A DNA stretch of 64,000 nt from Strongylocentrotus purpuratus (lineage: Eukaryota; Echinodermata; Echinoidea; Camarodonta; Strongylocentrotidae). The notes beneath the pieces were generated by a model. That model was given only the letters and a program-made list of their open reading frames with translations. It ran no database searches and was not told the origin of the DNA. How positions within the stretch are numbered: the first letter of the stretch is position 1; each line of letters begins with the position of its first letter. The stretch spans positions 2,098,754 to 2,162,753 of the forward strand of contig NW_022145611.1 in the NCBI RefSeq assembly GCF_000002235.5, given 5' to 3'. Positions 11,718-25,200 of this stretch are shown here, in pieces. The translations under genes were made by a program, and so were the position numbers.

Positions 11718-13055
11718 CAGAGCATTTTATTTTAGTATGTTTGTGTTAAATCATTCCTATACACTTTACATTTACTTATACTACAAGGACATATCGGTAT
11801 GATAAAGTCTGTCATGACAAACCTTCACTAATGACAAAACTTCTTTTCCTTTCTTAAAAATCTTATGTATTTGCCTCAAGATTTGTAGTGCGCCCCATAT
11901 TATTTGTTATACCAGGATTTCCAGTATCATCATGTCCATCCTAATCATGTTTACAGCTCTATTTACAGCATACCGTTAAGTGTACATATAACATGTTTGT
12001 GTGAAATACATGTACCCTACTGCTTAATGACAGTAAATTGGAGAAAAATCAAGGCATCTTCTACAGAAAGTTCATAATCTGTACACATAATTCCCCACTT
12101 TTTGTAACATATGTCTCAAAACTCTCATATGCAAAAAGAAATACCGCTATGATTATACAATACACAAACTAAAACATAGAAAAAGTAGTGATTTGGAAAA
12201 TAAAGAAAAATAGTAAATTTGCAGCTTGGAGCGTACGCAGGGGGGGGGGGGGGGGGAACCCCCCCTCCAAAAAAAAAAAAAAAAAAATGTCCTGTTACAC
12301 CCCCACCGGACCACACAATTTCTATGTACATGAATGCAAACTCAATTATGAATAAAATAAGCCATTAAAACATTGTCATTAAATATCAGGCATACTTCTA
12401 TTTGTATGTATCTTTACAACCCAATGCTTCTCAAAAGACCTGCCAAAAACAGCATAACTAATATGCACCAAGCATTCATTTTATTGGGTATTAAAAGATT
12501 CTAGGAAGTAATATCCATTATTTTACAGACTTTGACTATCTTGCACTTTTAGACATAAAAGCCCAAATTATATGAAAGCAAAGGGATACTGCAGCCAATA
12601 TGCAAGTGAGTCCAGATGTGTGTGACCTCTGCCTATACAAGTCTCACATTTGATTACAATATTGCCTGAACTTAAGTTATACAAATATTCTAGACTAACT
12701 GAGTTCATTAATTTTCAATGAGTACACTTTAAATGCCATAAGAAAGAAAATCCTGCCAAAGAAAGAGTAGTGAAAATGATGTCTATCTCTTTCTTTTGAA
12801 ACGGAAATATGTACCTACACTATAATTATTATTATTTACCTTTTATGTATATGTATATATCGAGGGGAAAAAGGCATATTACCTAAAAACATTTCATTCG
12901 TTCACTAAAGATAATTATTCAAAAACCTTGGTTTCACAGAAGGGGTTATAGATATAAAATGGTATGTACAATAAGAAACATGGTAAGTTGATTCCTTAGC
13001 TTTCAATGCTTGTTGTACATGAATATGGCATTCAGAGGAGTTATTTGGGTTACTT
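11718..13055 (-). other. NSL1: Probable NSL1 3' UTR
   Basis: AT-rich, no coding potential. At 12,230-12,312 it contains 'gcgtacgcag' followed by about 17 G, then C and A runs; the same kind of homopolymer-rich repeat occurs elsewhere in the window. Confidence 0.4.
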
Positions 13056-14854
13056 TCAGTTCGGTTCGTCAGAAGCAGCCACTTTGAAATTCTTATTGAT
13101 TGGATGGCTTTGGACCTGGAGGGCTCGGAAATTATACCTAGCCGTCAGCCTGATGGGGGATGGTGTCTCATTGGCTAGTCTGTGCTGAAGAGGAGTCATG
13201 GAGGCAGCCATCTTGCTTTCGTCTGTCAGAGGTCGTGAGATGACCTTATAGATACTGTTGTTTTGCATGGATGACCTCAGCTGTCTTGCTTCAATCAAAC
13301 GAGATGCCTTATCCTCCAACAGTGGCAGATCCTGAAAATTGGGGACAATATCACATGCATATTACGGGTAGGAAAAAATGCACACATTATCAGAGCCTGA
13401 AACTACCTGAAATATTTAGTTGCTTTATCTATAAAAATCAAACTTCAAACTTAACTTTGCCTGGGTTCAAACTTGTTTACTAAAAGTTGACATGTAATGT
13501 TTGTGAATCTCTCCATTTCTATCCCCTTTCTTATTACATCTATACAATATGACCATGAAGTGACTGAAGTCTAGTACATTTATATCTCCTTCAATTTCAC
13601 AGCTTTACTCTCACTTTCTTGAATTCTTCTAAAAAAGTGTATGGAGAAAATTGAGTTGCCAAACTTAATGGGGAACTGGGGAAGTCCACCCTGATATTTA
13701 GTTACTGGGTAGTTTTATTGACAACAAAATACATAAAAATTAAAAGAGAGAGAAACAGATTGGTAAACATTTGGGCAAAATCTGATTGAAAATAAGGTAC
13801 GGTAGTGTATGAGTTTCTGAAGTTGTAATTAATGAACACGAATTTGTTGACATAATTGCTCTGTACCAGAAAAAGTCATAATTTTCATTTTCTGGATCCA
13901 AAGATAAATAGATGGAAGTTCGACTGCACGCAGTCGAAAAATGATGCCTCCACCAAAGAGCGATTTCACAAACCAAACCAGAAGCAATTTTTCAAATTCA
14001 AGTTTACTAATCCATTAAGAGGTTCTCAGAATATCATGATTACAAGCTATTTTTCATATACATGTATACCCTTTAAACTTTGACCCTAAAATCTAATCAG
14101 TTCATTGGCTTTGCAAGATACATGTCTTGAGTTTGATGGTATTTAGTCCATCGGTCCTAATGACAATGCAATCACAAGCTATTTTTGCATAATGAGCCCC
14201 ATGACCTTTGACCTCACGACCCCCAAATCTAATCAGTTCATTGGCTCAGCACGGTACATACATGTCCTGCGTTTGATGGTAATCTGTCCATCGGTTCTAA
14301 TGATGTGATCACCAGCTTTTTATGCATACATTATGAGCCCTGTGACCTTTGAACTCGTGCCCCAAAATACTATCAATTCATTGACTCTGCAAGATACATA
14401 TATAACCTAAGTTTGGCAGGAATCCATCAATCGGATCTTGAGATAACGCTATCACAAGCTATTTTTGCATACATAATGAGCACTGTAACCTTTTACCTTT
14501 GACCTCATGACCCCAAAAACTAATCAATTCATCGGCTCTGCAAGATACATACATGACCTAAGTTTGGCAGGAATCCATCGATCCTTGAGATAACGCGATC
14601 ACGAGAATCTGAATGGGACAGACGGACGGACGGACAACCCCAAAACATAATGCCTCCGGCTACTTTGTAACGGAGGCATAAAAATGACTCGTCAATAAGC
14701 GGTGGCACTCTATGGGTTAACCTATGACCATGCTTGCATACATGTGTGTGTCATCACCATCTCTCTCTCTCTCTCCCCCCTCTCTCTCTCTCTCTCCCTC
14801 TCTCTCTTCCTCTCCCCCTCTCTCTCCCTCCCTCTCTCTCCCTCTCTCTCTCCT

Positions 14855-14910
<56 letters not shown>

Positions 14911-17900
14911 GTCTCACCCTTGATATAGTAGATATAACGTCTCCTGATTCCTGTAGTCGTTTGGATTCCTCAATGAGAACTAATGAAAGAAAAGTAAACA
15001 GTTCAGTGCTTGCATGTATAAACTATGCCATGGTGGACAATGCAAAATCAGTCTAAAGGATGACCTAAAGAGTGTGAGTCAAAAAAAAGTTTACACCTGA
15101 AAATTGCTTATTATTTAAAAAATCATCTATGAACAGTAAATTATTATACATCTTTAATATGAAAGAGTGTTTTATTTCAAATCATTTGGTATCATTTTTG
15201 TGTGGTATGTGTTCATGCTTGGATGAACAGGAGGCATTGTTTGTGAGAGTGCAAAAATTGACTTGCGCCAAAGTTGCTTATGTAATGTATGAATAAAACG
15301 ATTGGGATTTGGGTATTAATTCGGTCTTTGCAGATCCAAATAACATCCCTAACAAAATTAATCATGCCACACATATCAAATATTGAATATCAAATATCAA
15401 CCAAAATTTGTGCGCATGTGTGTGAGTGTGTGACTTTGCTTCTGCAAAAAGCATATGTATTCCGTTTGATACATTCAATTCATTCTCCCAACATAATACA
15501 TACTGTGGGCATCACTTTGGCGCAAGTCTATTTTTTAACTCTCGCAAACAATACCTCCTGTTCATCATAGCGTGATCACATACCACACAGAAATGATACC
15601 AAATGATTTAGGATGAAACACTCTTTCATGAGATGTATAATAATATACTATTCATAGATTATTTTTAAAATAATTAGCAATTTTCTAGGTGTAAACTTTT
15701 TTTTGACTCACACGGTATTTCCCCCATCAAAAATGAAAGGAGAAGTCCACCCTGATATTAAATTGGTTTTAATAGAAGCAGAAAAATTAGAGAAACAAGT
15801 CAGTGAAAGTTTGAGAAAAACCGGACAACAAATAAGAAATTTATGAATCTTTCAAAATCATGAAAATCATGGAATCTTTGAGACAAATTGGCAATGCAGT
15901 CAAAAATTGTGATGTCATCTCCTTACAATTCACCACTGATCTGAATGACAGAATGACCCAAAATCTCAATTTCTCTGAATGTTAATAGAATTTAATGATA
16001 TTTCTTGCATTCAACAAAGGATAACATGTGAGGGGGTGACATCATATTTAGAGACTGTGTTGCCAATTCGACTCACAGACTTGAAGTATTTCATGAAAAG
16101 TTATGGAATTTTTAAAATCCATATGTTTCCTATTTATTGTCTAATTTTGCTCAAACCTTTATTGATCTGTTCTTCTATTTTTTTCTCCTTGTATTAAAAC
16201 AAATTATTTTCAGGATGGACTTCCCCTTTAAGCTTTTTCTGAAATTTGATGCATCATCACAATCATTTTTCTGTGATTCATTTTTTGGGGTTTAACAAGA
16301 AAAAGATTACCAACATTTATGGTTCATTTTTTAAACACCAATTAAAAAGAAAACTTCAGTGGACAGATAAATAGAGGTGGCGAAGTTGACAAGCCTGAAA
16401 AAAGGGCAGGAAAAAGTGAATTACTGAAATAAGATCATAGAGAGAACTCAATTTGACAAAAGAAAAACTGTTAGCCACATAAGATATGTACTGAGTCTTG
16501 TATATCACAAGATATTATGGGGGGAAAAGAAGAATAAAATGCTTTAACTTCCACTTGGTTAAATGATATGATCTTGGCACAATTGCAAAACATGACTCCA
16601 TATATATTAAAATCCTCTTTTTCTTTTTCCAAAGGAAACTATATCTGTATCAACAGTCAAACTTGTGAAGTGCCCACATGAACAATTTTAGTCAAATATA
16701 AAGGCAGATTGCACTGCAAAATGTGTCGCGTTTCAATGTCAATTTATGAACGAGAGTAGAATACAAGATTTACCTTGCTTAGGTAGCTCTTTATCGTTCA
16801 TCTGCATCAGGGGTATTACCGGTTTGTGTTGTTTCTGGAAAACAATAAAATAAATAACATAATTTCTTTTTCACATACTATTCTAATCATTGATATGTAG
16901 GAAGACAGCTCTCATTTATATATCTATATATGTATACATACAATTTTTCAACTATAATAAGTTAACAAATATTTTTGGATATATATGTATAGCATACGAT
17001 TTCAGGCTCTCATTTTCTCTTCCTCTTTTATTTCACATCAGATTAACCACATCCATCTTTCTGGAATTGTCTGACTTCTTAGCTTTTCCTTACCACAGCA
17101 TGTCGTAAGTGCTTCATGCGTTTATTGACCTCATGAGCAACTTTAGGAGGGTGTGTTCTCCTCTTTGCTGTGGTCTTTACCATCAGCTCATCCAGTTCAA
17201 GGGTCCTTGACGTGATTTCATTCTTAAGTTCTACATCCACTGGTTCATAATCTGCAAGAAAATTCAATAAAATATTTAATAGTTCATTAAATTAACATAC
17301 ATCAAATGAAGTAAAAATATCTTTAGATAATACAAATGTTAACTGTTAACCTTGAATTGAATTCAATGGAATGGAATTAAATTTCAAGATCTCAACATTT
17401 CGTACATTGATTTGTATACACCCTACGTCACAATGCTCAAACATATTCAATTATTCATAGCAATTTTTCACAAGTCTTTCTTCATAATTCATACAAAAGG
17501 GCCAATATAATTTTCTCCAGTACTTTTTGTTTGATAAATACAAATTGTATTTTCTTCTTCTTCAAAGTTGGTCTACAGAATCATATTCGTTAAGTTCTGA
17601 ATGATAAAAACTACAATATCTTCAACTTGCATTCATGTTCATTGTGACTTCTTCAATCTATAAAAAGAAAATTCATTACCAAATTTAAAGCAAACGATTT
17701 TTAGATCACAATTCAAAAGACCAAAATGCATCAGTTTTAAAACAAACTTGAAACCCTCAACTTCCTCTGAACTTGAATTATTTTAATTCAAGAAACCTAA
17801 CATAAAACGAACATATATGAACAACCCCAAAACAGCTTCTTTTTCTGTTGTGTACACAAGTAAATTTACCTTTGGTTGTATTGCCATCTTCCAATGACTG

Positions 17901-18950
17901 GCTCCATGTTTGTCCTTCTACTGAGATATTGTCATGAACTGCATTTTCATAGATCTGGGGAACAGAAAGATTTAGACAATAAATATCATCTTCAACATGC
18001 TGACTGAAGGCATTCATTCATGTACATCTTTTATCATCGTATATTTATATTAATAATCAGAAAAGCTCAACTCAGGTCAACTCAAATCTTCTAGAGTAGA
18101 TGTAGACAATGACTAGTCAGCAGAGTAGACTAGAAATAAATATTGTAGAATTATTGTGGTTTGGTGGACCTAGAAATGAATCACAAGATACAGGGTTTGA
18201 ATGCTTGTCACAACTTTAGTGAGTTTACACTAGACCCTATGCTACATTTACACTAGTCACTACATTTACATGTAGGGTCTAGACCTATATCATTACTTTT
18301 TAAAAAGCTTTCAAGTCAGCAACACAAAATTAACCTTTTTTGTACATGATTTTACTTCTCTACTTGGCCAAATACCACAACCCAAACATGGCAAGTTTGA
18401 ACAAAAAATGAAATTGTTTATCATATCATTTGAAAGTATGATTTGTGCAGTCGTTTGCCTTGAAACATGTGAGTGTGAAGTGTCATCCTGTGAGAAAGTG
18501 TAGACTGTTTTATGTCTTTGTTTTTCGGAAAAATACTAAAAAAAGATTAGAAAATTGACACGAAAGGGAGAAGAAACATAACGACTTATCATGACCATTA
18601 TTTGAGCAATGGATGAAGATTCATTTGATTGTTGGTACAATAGTAGCCAGTAAGGCAGTGAGTAGGGTATCTCTACGCCGGAGTTACGGGGCAAAAATGG
18701 ATACGATAGTCACTAGCGCCAGCGGCCAGGGCCCCTGCGCGCGCTGATAATTAATCGAAGGAAGACAATATAACATTTGACATACCTCCTTAAATCTTTG
18801 CTTTAATCCTTCCCGAAACTCCTCATTATACTTTGTCTTGTCTATGTGTTGATTAACTGATGACAAAAGTGTGGTAATTGACGTTTCAACAGCTTGTTTA
18901 CTACAGCAGCTAATCTTGCGCGAGGTTTTAACATCGACAGCGGAATCCAT
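13056..18950 (-). CDS. NSL1: NSL1, MIS12 kinetochore complex subunit
   Basis: NSL1 (with MIS12, DSN1 and PMF1) forms the MIS12 complex that links centromeric CENP-C to the NDC80 microtubule-binding complex. Six exons, in coding order: 18950-18786, 17954-17870, 17251-17094, 16834-16774, 14979-14918, 13331-13056; every phase closes (807 nt, 268 aa; human about 281). Landmarks matching the recalled human protein are YENAVHDNISVEGQTW (human-like FESAVQENISINGQAW), the helix with TTAKRRTHPPKVAHEV, KQHKPVIPLMQM, EESKRLQESGDVI and LPLLEDKASRLIEARQ. The start is the ATG at 18950; a TTG two codons earlier is not a start. The C-terminal motif that contacts NDC80 in vertebrates is not obvious. Exon 5 (62 bp) is small and was placed by phase. 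The gene is head-to-head with TATDN3, as in vertebrates. Confidence 0.88.
13665..13800. mobile_element. Partial copy of the 'ggggaagtccaccctgat' MITE
   Basis: The end 'ggggaagtccaccctgatat' at 13,677-13,697 and the adjoining 'agagagagaaacag' resemble the left end of the complete copy at 15,736. No right end is found, because the tandem element at 13.9 kb follows. Confidence 0.45.
13912..14682. mobile_element. Tandem-unit transposable element, 'cgactgc...gcagtcg' family, copy 1
   Basis: It starts 'atggaagttcgactgcacgc' and ends with 'gacggacggacggac' and the hairpin 'tgcctccgg...aacggaggca'. The inside consists of about four diverged units of roughly 150 bp, each with 'aatctaatcagttcattggc' and a 'tgacctttgacct' segment. 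A longer copy with the same two ends occurs at 29,304. No coding sequence. It is antisense within the last intron of NSL1. Confidence 0.75.
14758..14907. repeat. (CT)n microsatellite next to NSL1 donor
   Basis: About 150 bp of CT/CCT runs. On the NSL1 strand it is (GA)n that begins only 10 bases after the exon 5 donor at 14,917. Ser/Leu-only open frames here are artefacts. Confidence 0.9.
15068..15715. mobile_element. Palindromic mariner-like MITE, about 648 bp
   Basis: The two halves are inverted copies over about 235 bp per arm: 'gtgtgagtcaaaaaaaagtt' at the left pairs with the reverse complement of the right end, and inner parts such as 'ggtatcatttntgtgtggta' also pair. The ends are flanked by TA (15,066-67 and 15,716-17), the target of Tc1/mariner elements. 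There is no ORF. It lies in the NSL1 intron between exons 4 and 5. Confidence 0.8.
15736..16230. mobile_element. MITE with 'aaagg(g/a)gaagtccaccctga' ends
   Basis: The left end reads aaaggagaagtccaccctga and the right end, reverse-complemented, aaaggggaagtccatcctga. About 495 bp, no coding sequence. A partial relative is at 13,665. Located in the NSL1 intron 4. Confidence 0.7.
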
Positions 18951-19269
18951 TTTCAATCTTTGCGCGCGTCTGGCATGATCAGCGACTAATAATCTATGCT
19001 CCTCTCTTTTTTTTTTTAAATTTTGAATATCAAAAAATGCTCAGGTATTCAAAAAACATTAATTAGGTAAAATATTATCATTAAGATTTTTTCAAGTATA
19101 TTAGATTAGTCAAATATCTTTAATTTCTAAAATAATTAGTACACTATATTGATCGAGGCTCTTTCATAAAACGGTGAATACCCGAAATGTCGTACACCAG
19201 CAAATGCAACAACAACGATATTTGCATCTCTGCTTTACACTGCAGGCAAGCAAGGAACTCGCGACTTTC
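18951..19269. promoter_or_regulatory. Divergent NSL1/TATDN3 promoter region
   Basis: The two start codons face away from each other with 319 bp between them. The interval has 'gcgcgcgtctgg' near the NSL1 start and a T-run followed by AT-rich DNA; no TATA box is convincing. Head-to-head spacing this short and the same arrangement recalled for human NSL1/TATDN3 suggest one bidirectional promoter. Confidence 0.6.
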
Positions 19270-22200
19270 ATGACTATGGACTCAGACCGTGGTACATTTA
19301 TTGACTGCCATTGCCATTTAGCTGCGGATGATTTCAAAGAGGTAAATATTTTATCCACAGACCACAAAGACAATATACCGTACGTTGTCGTTAGTCTAGA
19401 CTAGTCTTCAGCTTTATTTACAATGTATCACATACACTATGAATATGACTGACAAAGAAAGCGGACAAATTTAGACCGAAAACTTCAGTCTCTCTAATCG
19501 TCGGTTGTTCCACTGAGACTACGTCTGGCTCCACTAGACCTCCGATTATAGAATGTCAACAAATGTCAGTTTTATTAAAGAAATGACCCAAATCAGACGG
19601 TTATTTCTGTCTAGGACAAAATATGCAGTTCCTCAGGGCAGCAATTCTCGAAACCGTCATAACTACAAGTTCACCGACATCCCATTGAAACGCGTGTTAA
19701 ACATACATGCATGTCAATGGGATGTCGGTGAACTTGTACTTATGACGGTTTCGAGAAACGCTACCCAGGTAGACAAAGGAACATCCCTTCACTGCTATTA
19801 TGTAAAAATGTGTAGAACAGGTGTCACATGCATATTCACCTTTTTACATAATAGCAGTGAAGTCAGATTTTCCTTTATCTACCTAAGGAACTGTATATTT
19901 TGTCCGCTTTCTTTGTCAGTCATGTTCATAGTGATAGGCCCTAGAGCTATATGAGGCGCTAGTCAAATACTAGACAGAAATAACCATCTGATATGGGTCA
20001 TTTCTTTAATAAAACAGATATTTGTTGACATTCCCCATATAATCGGAGGTCTAGTGGAGCTAGACGTAGTCTCAGTGGAACAACCCAACGATTAGAGAGA
20101 CTGAAGCTTTTGGTCTAGTCAAATACGTCTTACGGCCACAGGTTCTAATCATGCTAATTTGCATGCCCTTTTTTAAGGCCTAGTTTAATGCATAGCATGG
20201 GCCATTGGGATCCCTAAATATCACGCTGATTATGCATGATGAGAATTGATGCACTGATGCAGTGCAGATATTGGTAAATAAGAAATCATTATCTCAATCA
20301 CCGATGGCTGACCTATAGACTTTTAGTTGACCATGCATGTCCAATTTAGATGGGTCCTACTAATCACTGCTAATAATATATTTACCTAACAGTTTAAAAC
20401 AAGATCGATACAGTTTGGGCCGGGGAGGGGGAGGGGTAAGGAGGGTTTCATCCTTTCTTCTGTGTTTCCTGTGTAAATTAATATGAAATGAGTAAGCAAA
20501 TGATGTGAAATGAATATGTATCTGGAAGAGACTGAAGAAACGAATTGAAGTTGGAACAAAAACAAGTATGCAACGAGTCCAATAATATTGTCAACTCTTA
20601 GTCTTACTCTTTAATACTTGTCATGTTGATTTCAATTATTGTTAATAGTTCATTGTACAATGATTTGTAGGTCTCTTATAATTTGCATGTATGTTAATTG
20701 TTATTGACAAAAAGCATGTGAATTGTGAATATAGCTAGCCTTTTTTAATTTTAATGTTTATTTATTCATTTTTTTATTTCGATAATAGGGAGTTTGAAAA
20801 TGGGAGTGATAAAAGAATTTTGAATAAAAAAGAACAATAATGCCTTTAGAAAAACTAGGTTAAAGAACCAACTTTTGCTGGGACCAACTCTGTACAGTTA
20901 TTAATAATTAGCATCACAGAACTCCTTCAATTTGGTCCCGTATAGTGAGGTGCACAAATATTGTAATGAAATAAATCAGTTTAATTTTTGATAAAATTGT
21001 ATGTTGTATAAATTATCTCTATGTTTTCATTTCTTTTTGTTTGACAGTCTTGCATTAATTATTCTTACCAGGTAAATCTTTTCTTTTCTTTGTGTAGGAC
21101 ATTGGTGAAGTGATTTCAAGAGCTAAGGGGGTAAGTGCGACTTTACTTACAAATGACAAGTTCTGACAAGAATAATAACTGTTCTATGTTTGAACCCCAC
21201 AATTTTTTTTTTGATACGTCTATCTGGCAACTTGTATTTTTGTTTTCTTGTTTAAGTTTGCTATTTTTTCTGTGTACTTTGTTATGCCTCTTCCACTAAC
21301 AGTGGTGCAAGAGGCATTAAGTTTTTGAGTTGTCCATATGTCTGTCCATTCTGCCTTTTGTTACCACGATAAATCAAGAACTATTTAGACAAATTTTAAC
21401 CAAACTTGGATATAACATGTACATTGTATGGACATGATGAACTGACTAGATTTGGGGTGTAAAAAGTCAAAGGTCACAGGTTACAGGGTCATAAAAGTGA
21501 CTTGTAAAAGCTACCAACATATTGTTACCATGATAATTTGAAAAGCATCTAAACAATTAAAACCAAACTTGGATAAAGTATGTATTCATTGTTATTATAG
21601 AAATAAGCTCCTGGTGAAATGTGCGGAAGTGAGAATTGCACGTAGTGCAAAGGCATTCATTGTTGACTGTGCTCAGTCAAATAACTCATTTTTCATTGCT
21701 GTAGAGTGTGGTGATATAAAATGAACTTGAACTCACAACCCACTGTAGTGCTCTCATATGTTGTTATTTCATCCTATTTAGAATGGAGTGGAGGCAGTAT
21801 TAGTAGTAGCAGAGCATTATGGAGAGTTTGATAGAATTATCGAGCTGTCTCGATCTTTTCCTGGCTTTGTGCTTCCATGCCTAGGTGTTCACCCTGTTCA
21901 GGTATGTGTCTTATATCCTACCCCCCTCCCACCCCCACCCCACCCCACCCCACCCCACCCCAAAACACACACATACTCTTCCCTTGATGCAAGTCAGAAC
22001 TACAAATGTTTATTGAAGTTCAACAGCCACCTGAAAGGCCCTGTATGGTGTATACTTAGCTTAATATGCACATAGTATTCATTCTGAATATTACGTTGTG
22101 TACTTTATGCAATGGTTACAGTGAACAAAAAGAAAGGAATGATTGTTAACGTAACGTTAATGGATAGAAGTACATTGTAGTTTGCTTTGTTTGTTGCGAC

Positions 22201-25200
22201 AGGGGTTAGGAGAGGAACTTCTCAGTGCCCTTCCCAAAGTTCCGCTTGCCTTCTCAAAGGTCTGCTTGGACTGTTAAGATAGCATTATGCTGCTTGTGCT
22301 GCCTCTGCTACTAATGTATCAATGAAATCCAGAAAAGCTTCATGAAAAGTTCACAGGTACATAGTAAATGTATACAATTTACCAAGTGATATGTACAGGT
22401 AGATATCTTCTTCTTTTTTTAAAATGATGTTTTAGTGATCGTTTGAAAAACAAAAAGTAATTCCTGTTAGTGATCTTTACTTGAAGAAAATTGTTAAGAT
22501 GTGTCATTTACTTGATTTCCAGGGCCTAAGTCCTGATATGCAAAGAAGTGTTACTGAGAGTGACATCGTGGAAGCCTTGCCTGCTATTGAGAAGTATGCT
22601 GATCAGCTTGTAGCTGTTGGGGAGGTGGGTTATTAAAAAATAATTTTAGAACAGGTAACTTCAAGAAAACAACATGCTTAATAATATTGTAATTGTAATT
22701 ATGATATTCTGTTCTTGTATAGCGCATCACACAATATGATATAAGATCCCTATGTGCTTCCAAAGAGCTTTGGAAATTATTACCCTAAGTTTTAGGTCCG
22801 ACAGCCATTATCAGCGCACAGTGCATTTCAAGGAATAATCCTACCAGGTACCCATTTACCTCACCTGGGTGGAGTGAAGATGAAGATTAATGTCTTGCCA
22901 AAGGATGTCAGTGTTGTGGCATGGATTTGAACCCTATACATTGTGGTTCACAATCCGGAGAATTCTCCACTGGACCATGAGTAATGACATCTCTACAAAC
23001 CCAAAAACCTCTACATGTATTTGTACCTTGTACCTTAATTGTGTTCGTCTCTTCTGAAAGGTCCGCTATAACTTTGCGTGACGAGAGTATAGATTTGTGT
23101 ATTTCAGGGGTTATGCTATTTGGTTTAGTTTTGGGGTTGCAGATTTGAAGACTGTGCTGGATTTGATTTTGATGTCCACGTTTAGTTGAGGTAGGTCATT
23201 CCATAGTTTTACAACTTCAGGGAAGAAGGATTCTGCGAATTGTGTTGATGAGCACTGAAGGACGGTCAACTGTTTATCATGTGTCCACCTACTTCTTGAT
23301 CCTTTCCTCTGGAGATAATCTTCTAGTGGGATATCTAGTTCTGCATTAATCATCTTGTGGAGTGCAGTTAGCCTTTGATATTCATTCATATTTTCTCTGG
23401 TGTGAGGACTTTTATAACTTATTAATTTTAGTCATAAACAACTTGCTTTACTGAAGAAATGGAGGGATTCAAATGTAACCTTTGTCCCTAAGGAATATAG
23501 GTAGATATATGTCTTGTACTTAGATCACATAGGTGGGATATCTTTCTTAATGTGACAGGCAATGAAGAAATGTCCAAACGAATTTGCCTATATGTGTGTT
23601 GTATACTATGTATATTGGAATTTACGCTAAGTAGAGTTTGAGGTCAAATAATGAGATATGAAGGGTCAGATGTCACTGAACTATGTTATTCGGTAGTATC
23701 AAGACTGATTGGAAAGAGTGGTGTACTAGTATTCTACTCTTGACCCTGTATTTCATGAATGTAAAGAGCTAATGATAATTTAGGCTGTATCCTGCTAAGA
23801 TTATTTGAATACTTTAATGTTTTTGACTTACACATTTCAGTTTCGAGTTATATGACATAGTGCATTATGATCAAATGCTTAAACATGTTTCTTATGATCA
23901 CCAGTTTAATAAAATAATGCATTGTCTTTGTCAATTTTTTGTTCAGGTTGGATTGGATTTCACTCCAAGAAATGCTAAGACTTCTGAAGACAAAGACATC
24001 CAGAGACTGGTCCTATCAAAACAAATACAACTAGCAAAGAGACTGAATCTACCACTGTAAGTAGACCCATTGATAACTTTTTGCCTTCACCTTTCCTGTG
24101 ATTTACCCAGCTTTATACATATTTCTCAAATAGGATGATTAATTTACTTCACCTTGAGCTGTAGTCTGAAGACGGCATTTTCTTGTATGTTAGGAAAAAT
24201 AGTGTTAATTGTCAGATCAATCTAAAAATGGCAGTAATTAGCATTACCAGTGGTGCTTTCTTAACTTTAGGCAAACACAGCTAGCTGTGTGCAATTAACA
24301 ACATATAAGTTGTCCCACTTTTGATTTGTTATAACAATTAAGAGCAATTTACTAAATTACATGAAAAGAACATTGTTTTCTGAATACCACCCCAGATTTC
24401 CTTCTATATGAAATGTACGTGCATTGTCCTTATATTAATATACAGAGTATTCTTGAGTATTTGTTGACCAATTGTGGTAGATTTGTTTAGATACTGTATT
24501 TCTGCCCATCTTTCATCTATCATACAGCTAATTACCACATATACTCTGACTTAATACATTTATATTTGTTGCTATTCTTACATACTTTTTTCTTCTCACA
24601 ATCTTTGATTTGACAGAAATGTTCATTCTAGATCTGCAGGCAGACCCACTATTGCATTGCTCCATGAACAAGGTATCAGTTTCATGTTCACATCATCACA
24701 CAACATGCACCAATATCTCTAAGTTAACAATACATGAAATTAAAGTCTAGCAATATTGGATGTGTTCGGTTACTGATTTCTTTTTAAAGCTCAATACACA
24801 CAGGCATTACTTGTCTGTGACAACACATTCTGTAATGTGTTCTCTCTCTCTCTCCCAGATTGGAGTAAAGGGTCTTACATCTTGTAAATACTGTGTGCTA
24901 TGATCATGATAATGGCTATGACAGCTACAATTTTTGTTAATCCCCAGAACATTTGAGTCTTTGTGATATGCACTATTATACTAGCGCAGCATACAGAGTA
25001 TATTTATATAGTAGCTGCTGGGCTAGCTATATAAATTGATCTAATTATTATAATCAATAGGATCCATGTTATAAAGAACTGTCAATCAGACAATCAGACA
25101 ATCAGACAATCAGACAATCAGAATCAACCGATTTATAAAGTCTCACTTCTGATTTTGTTTCTTGATTGTAGGTGCTGAGAAAGTATTGCTTCATGCATTT

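Noticed and set aside
14702-15056. Plus-strand Ser/Leu ORFs
   Set aside because: Translation of the (CT)n microsatellite.
19553-19954. Plus-strand 133-codon ORF in TATDN3 intron 1
   Set aside because: Lies wholly in the nested foldback and has no recognisable protein features.
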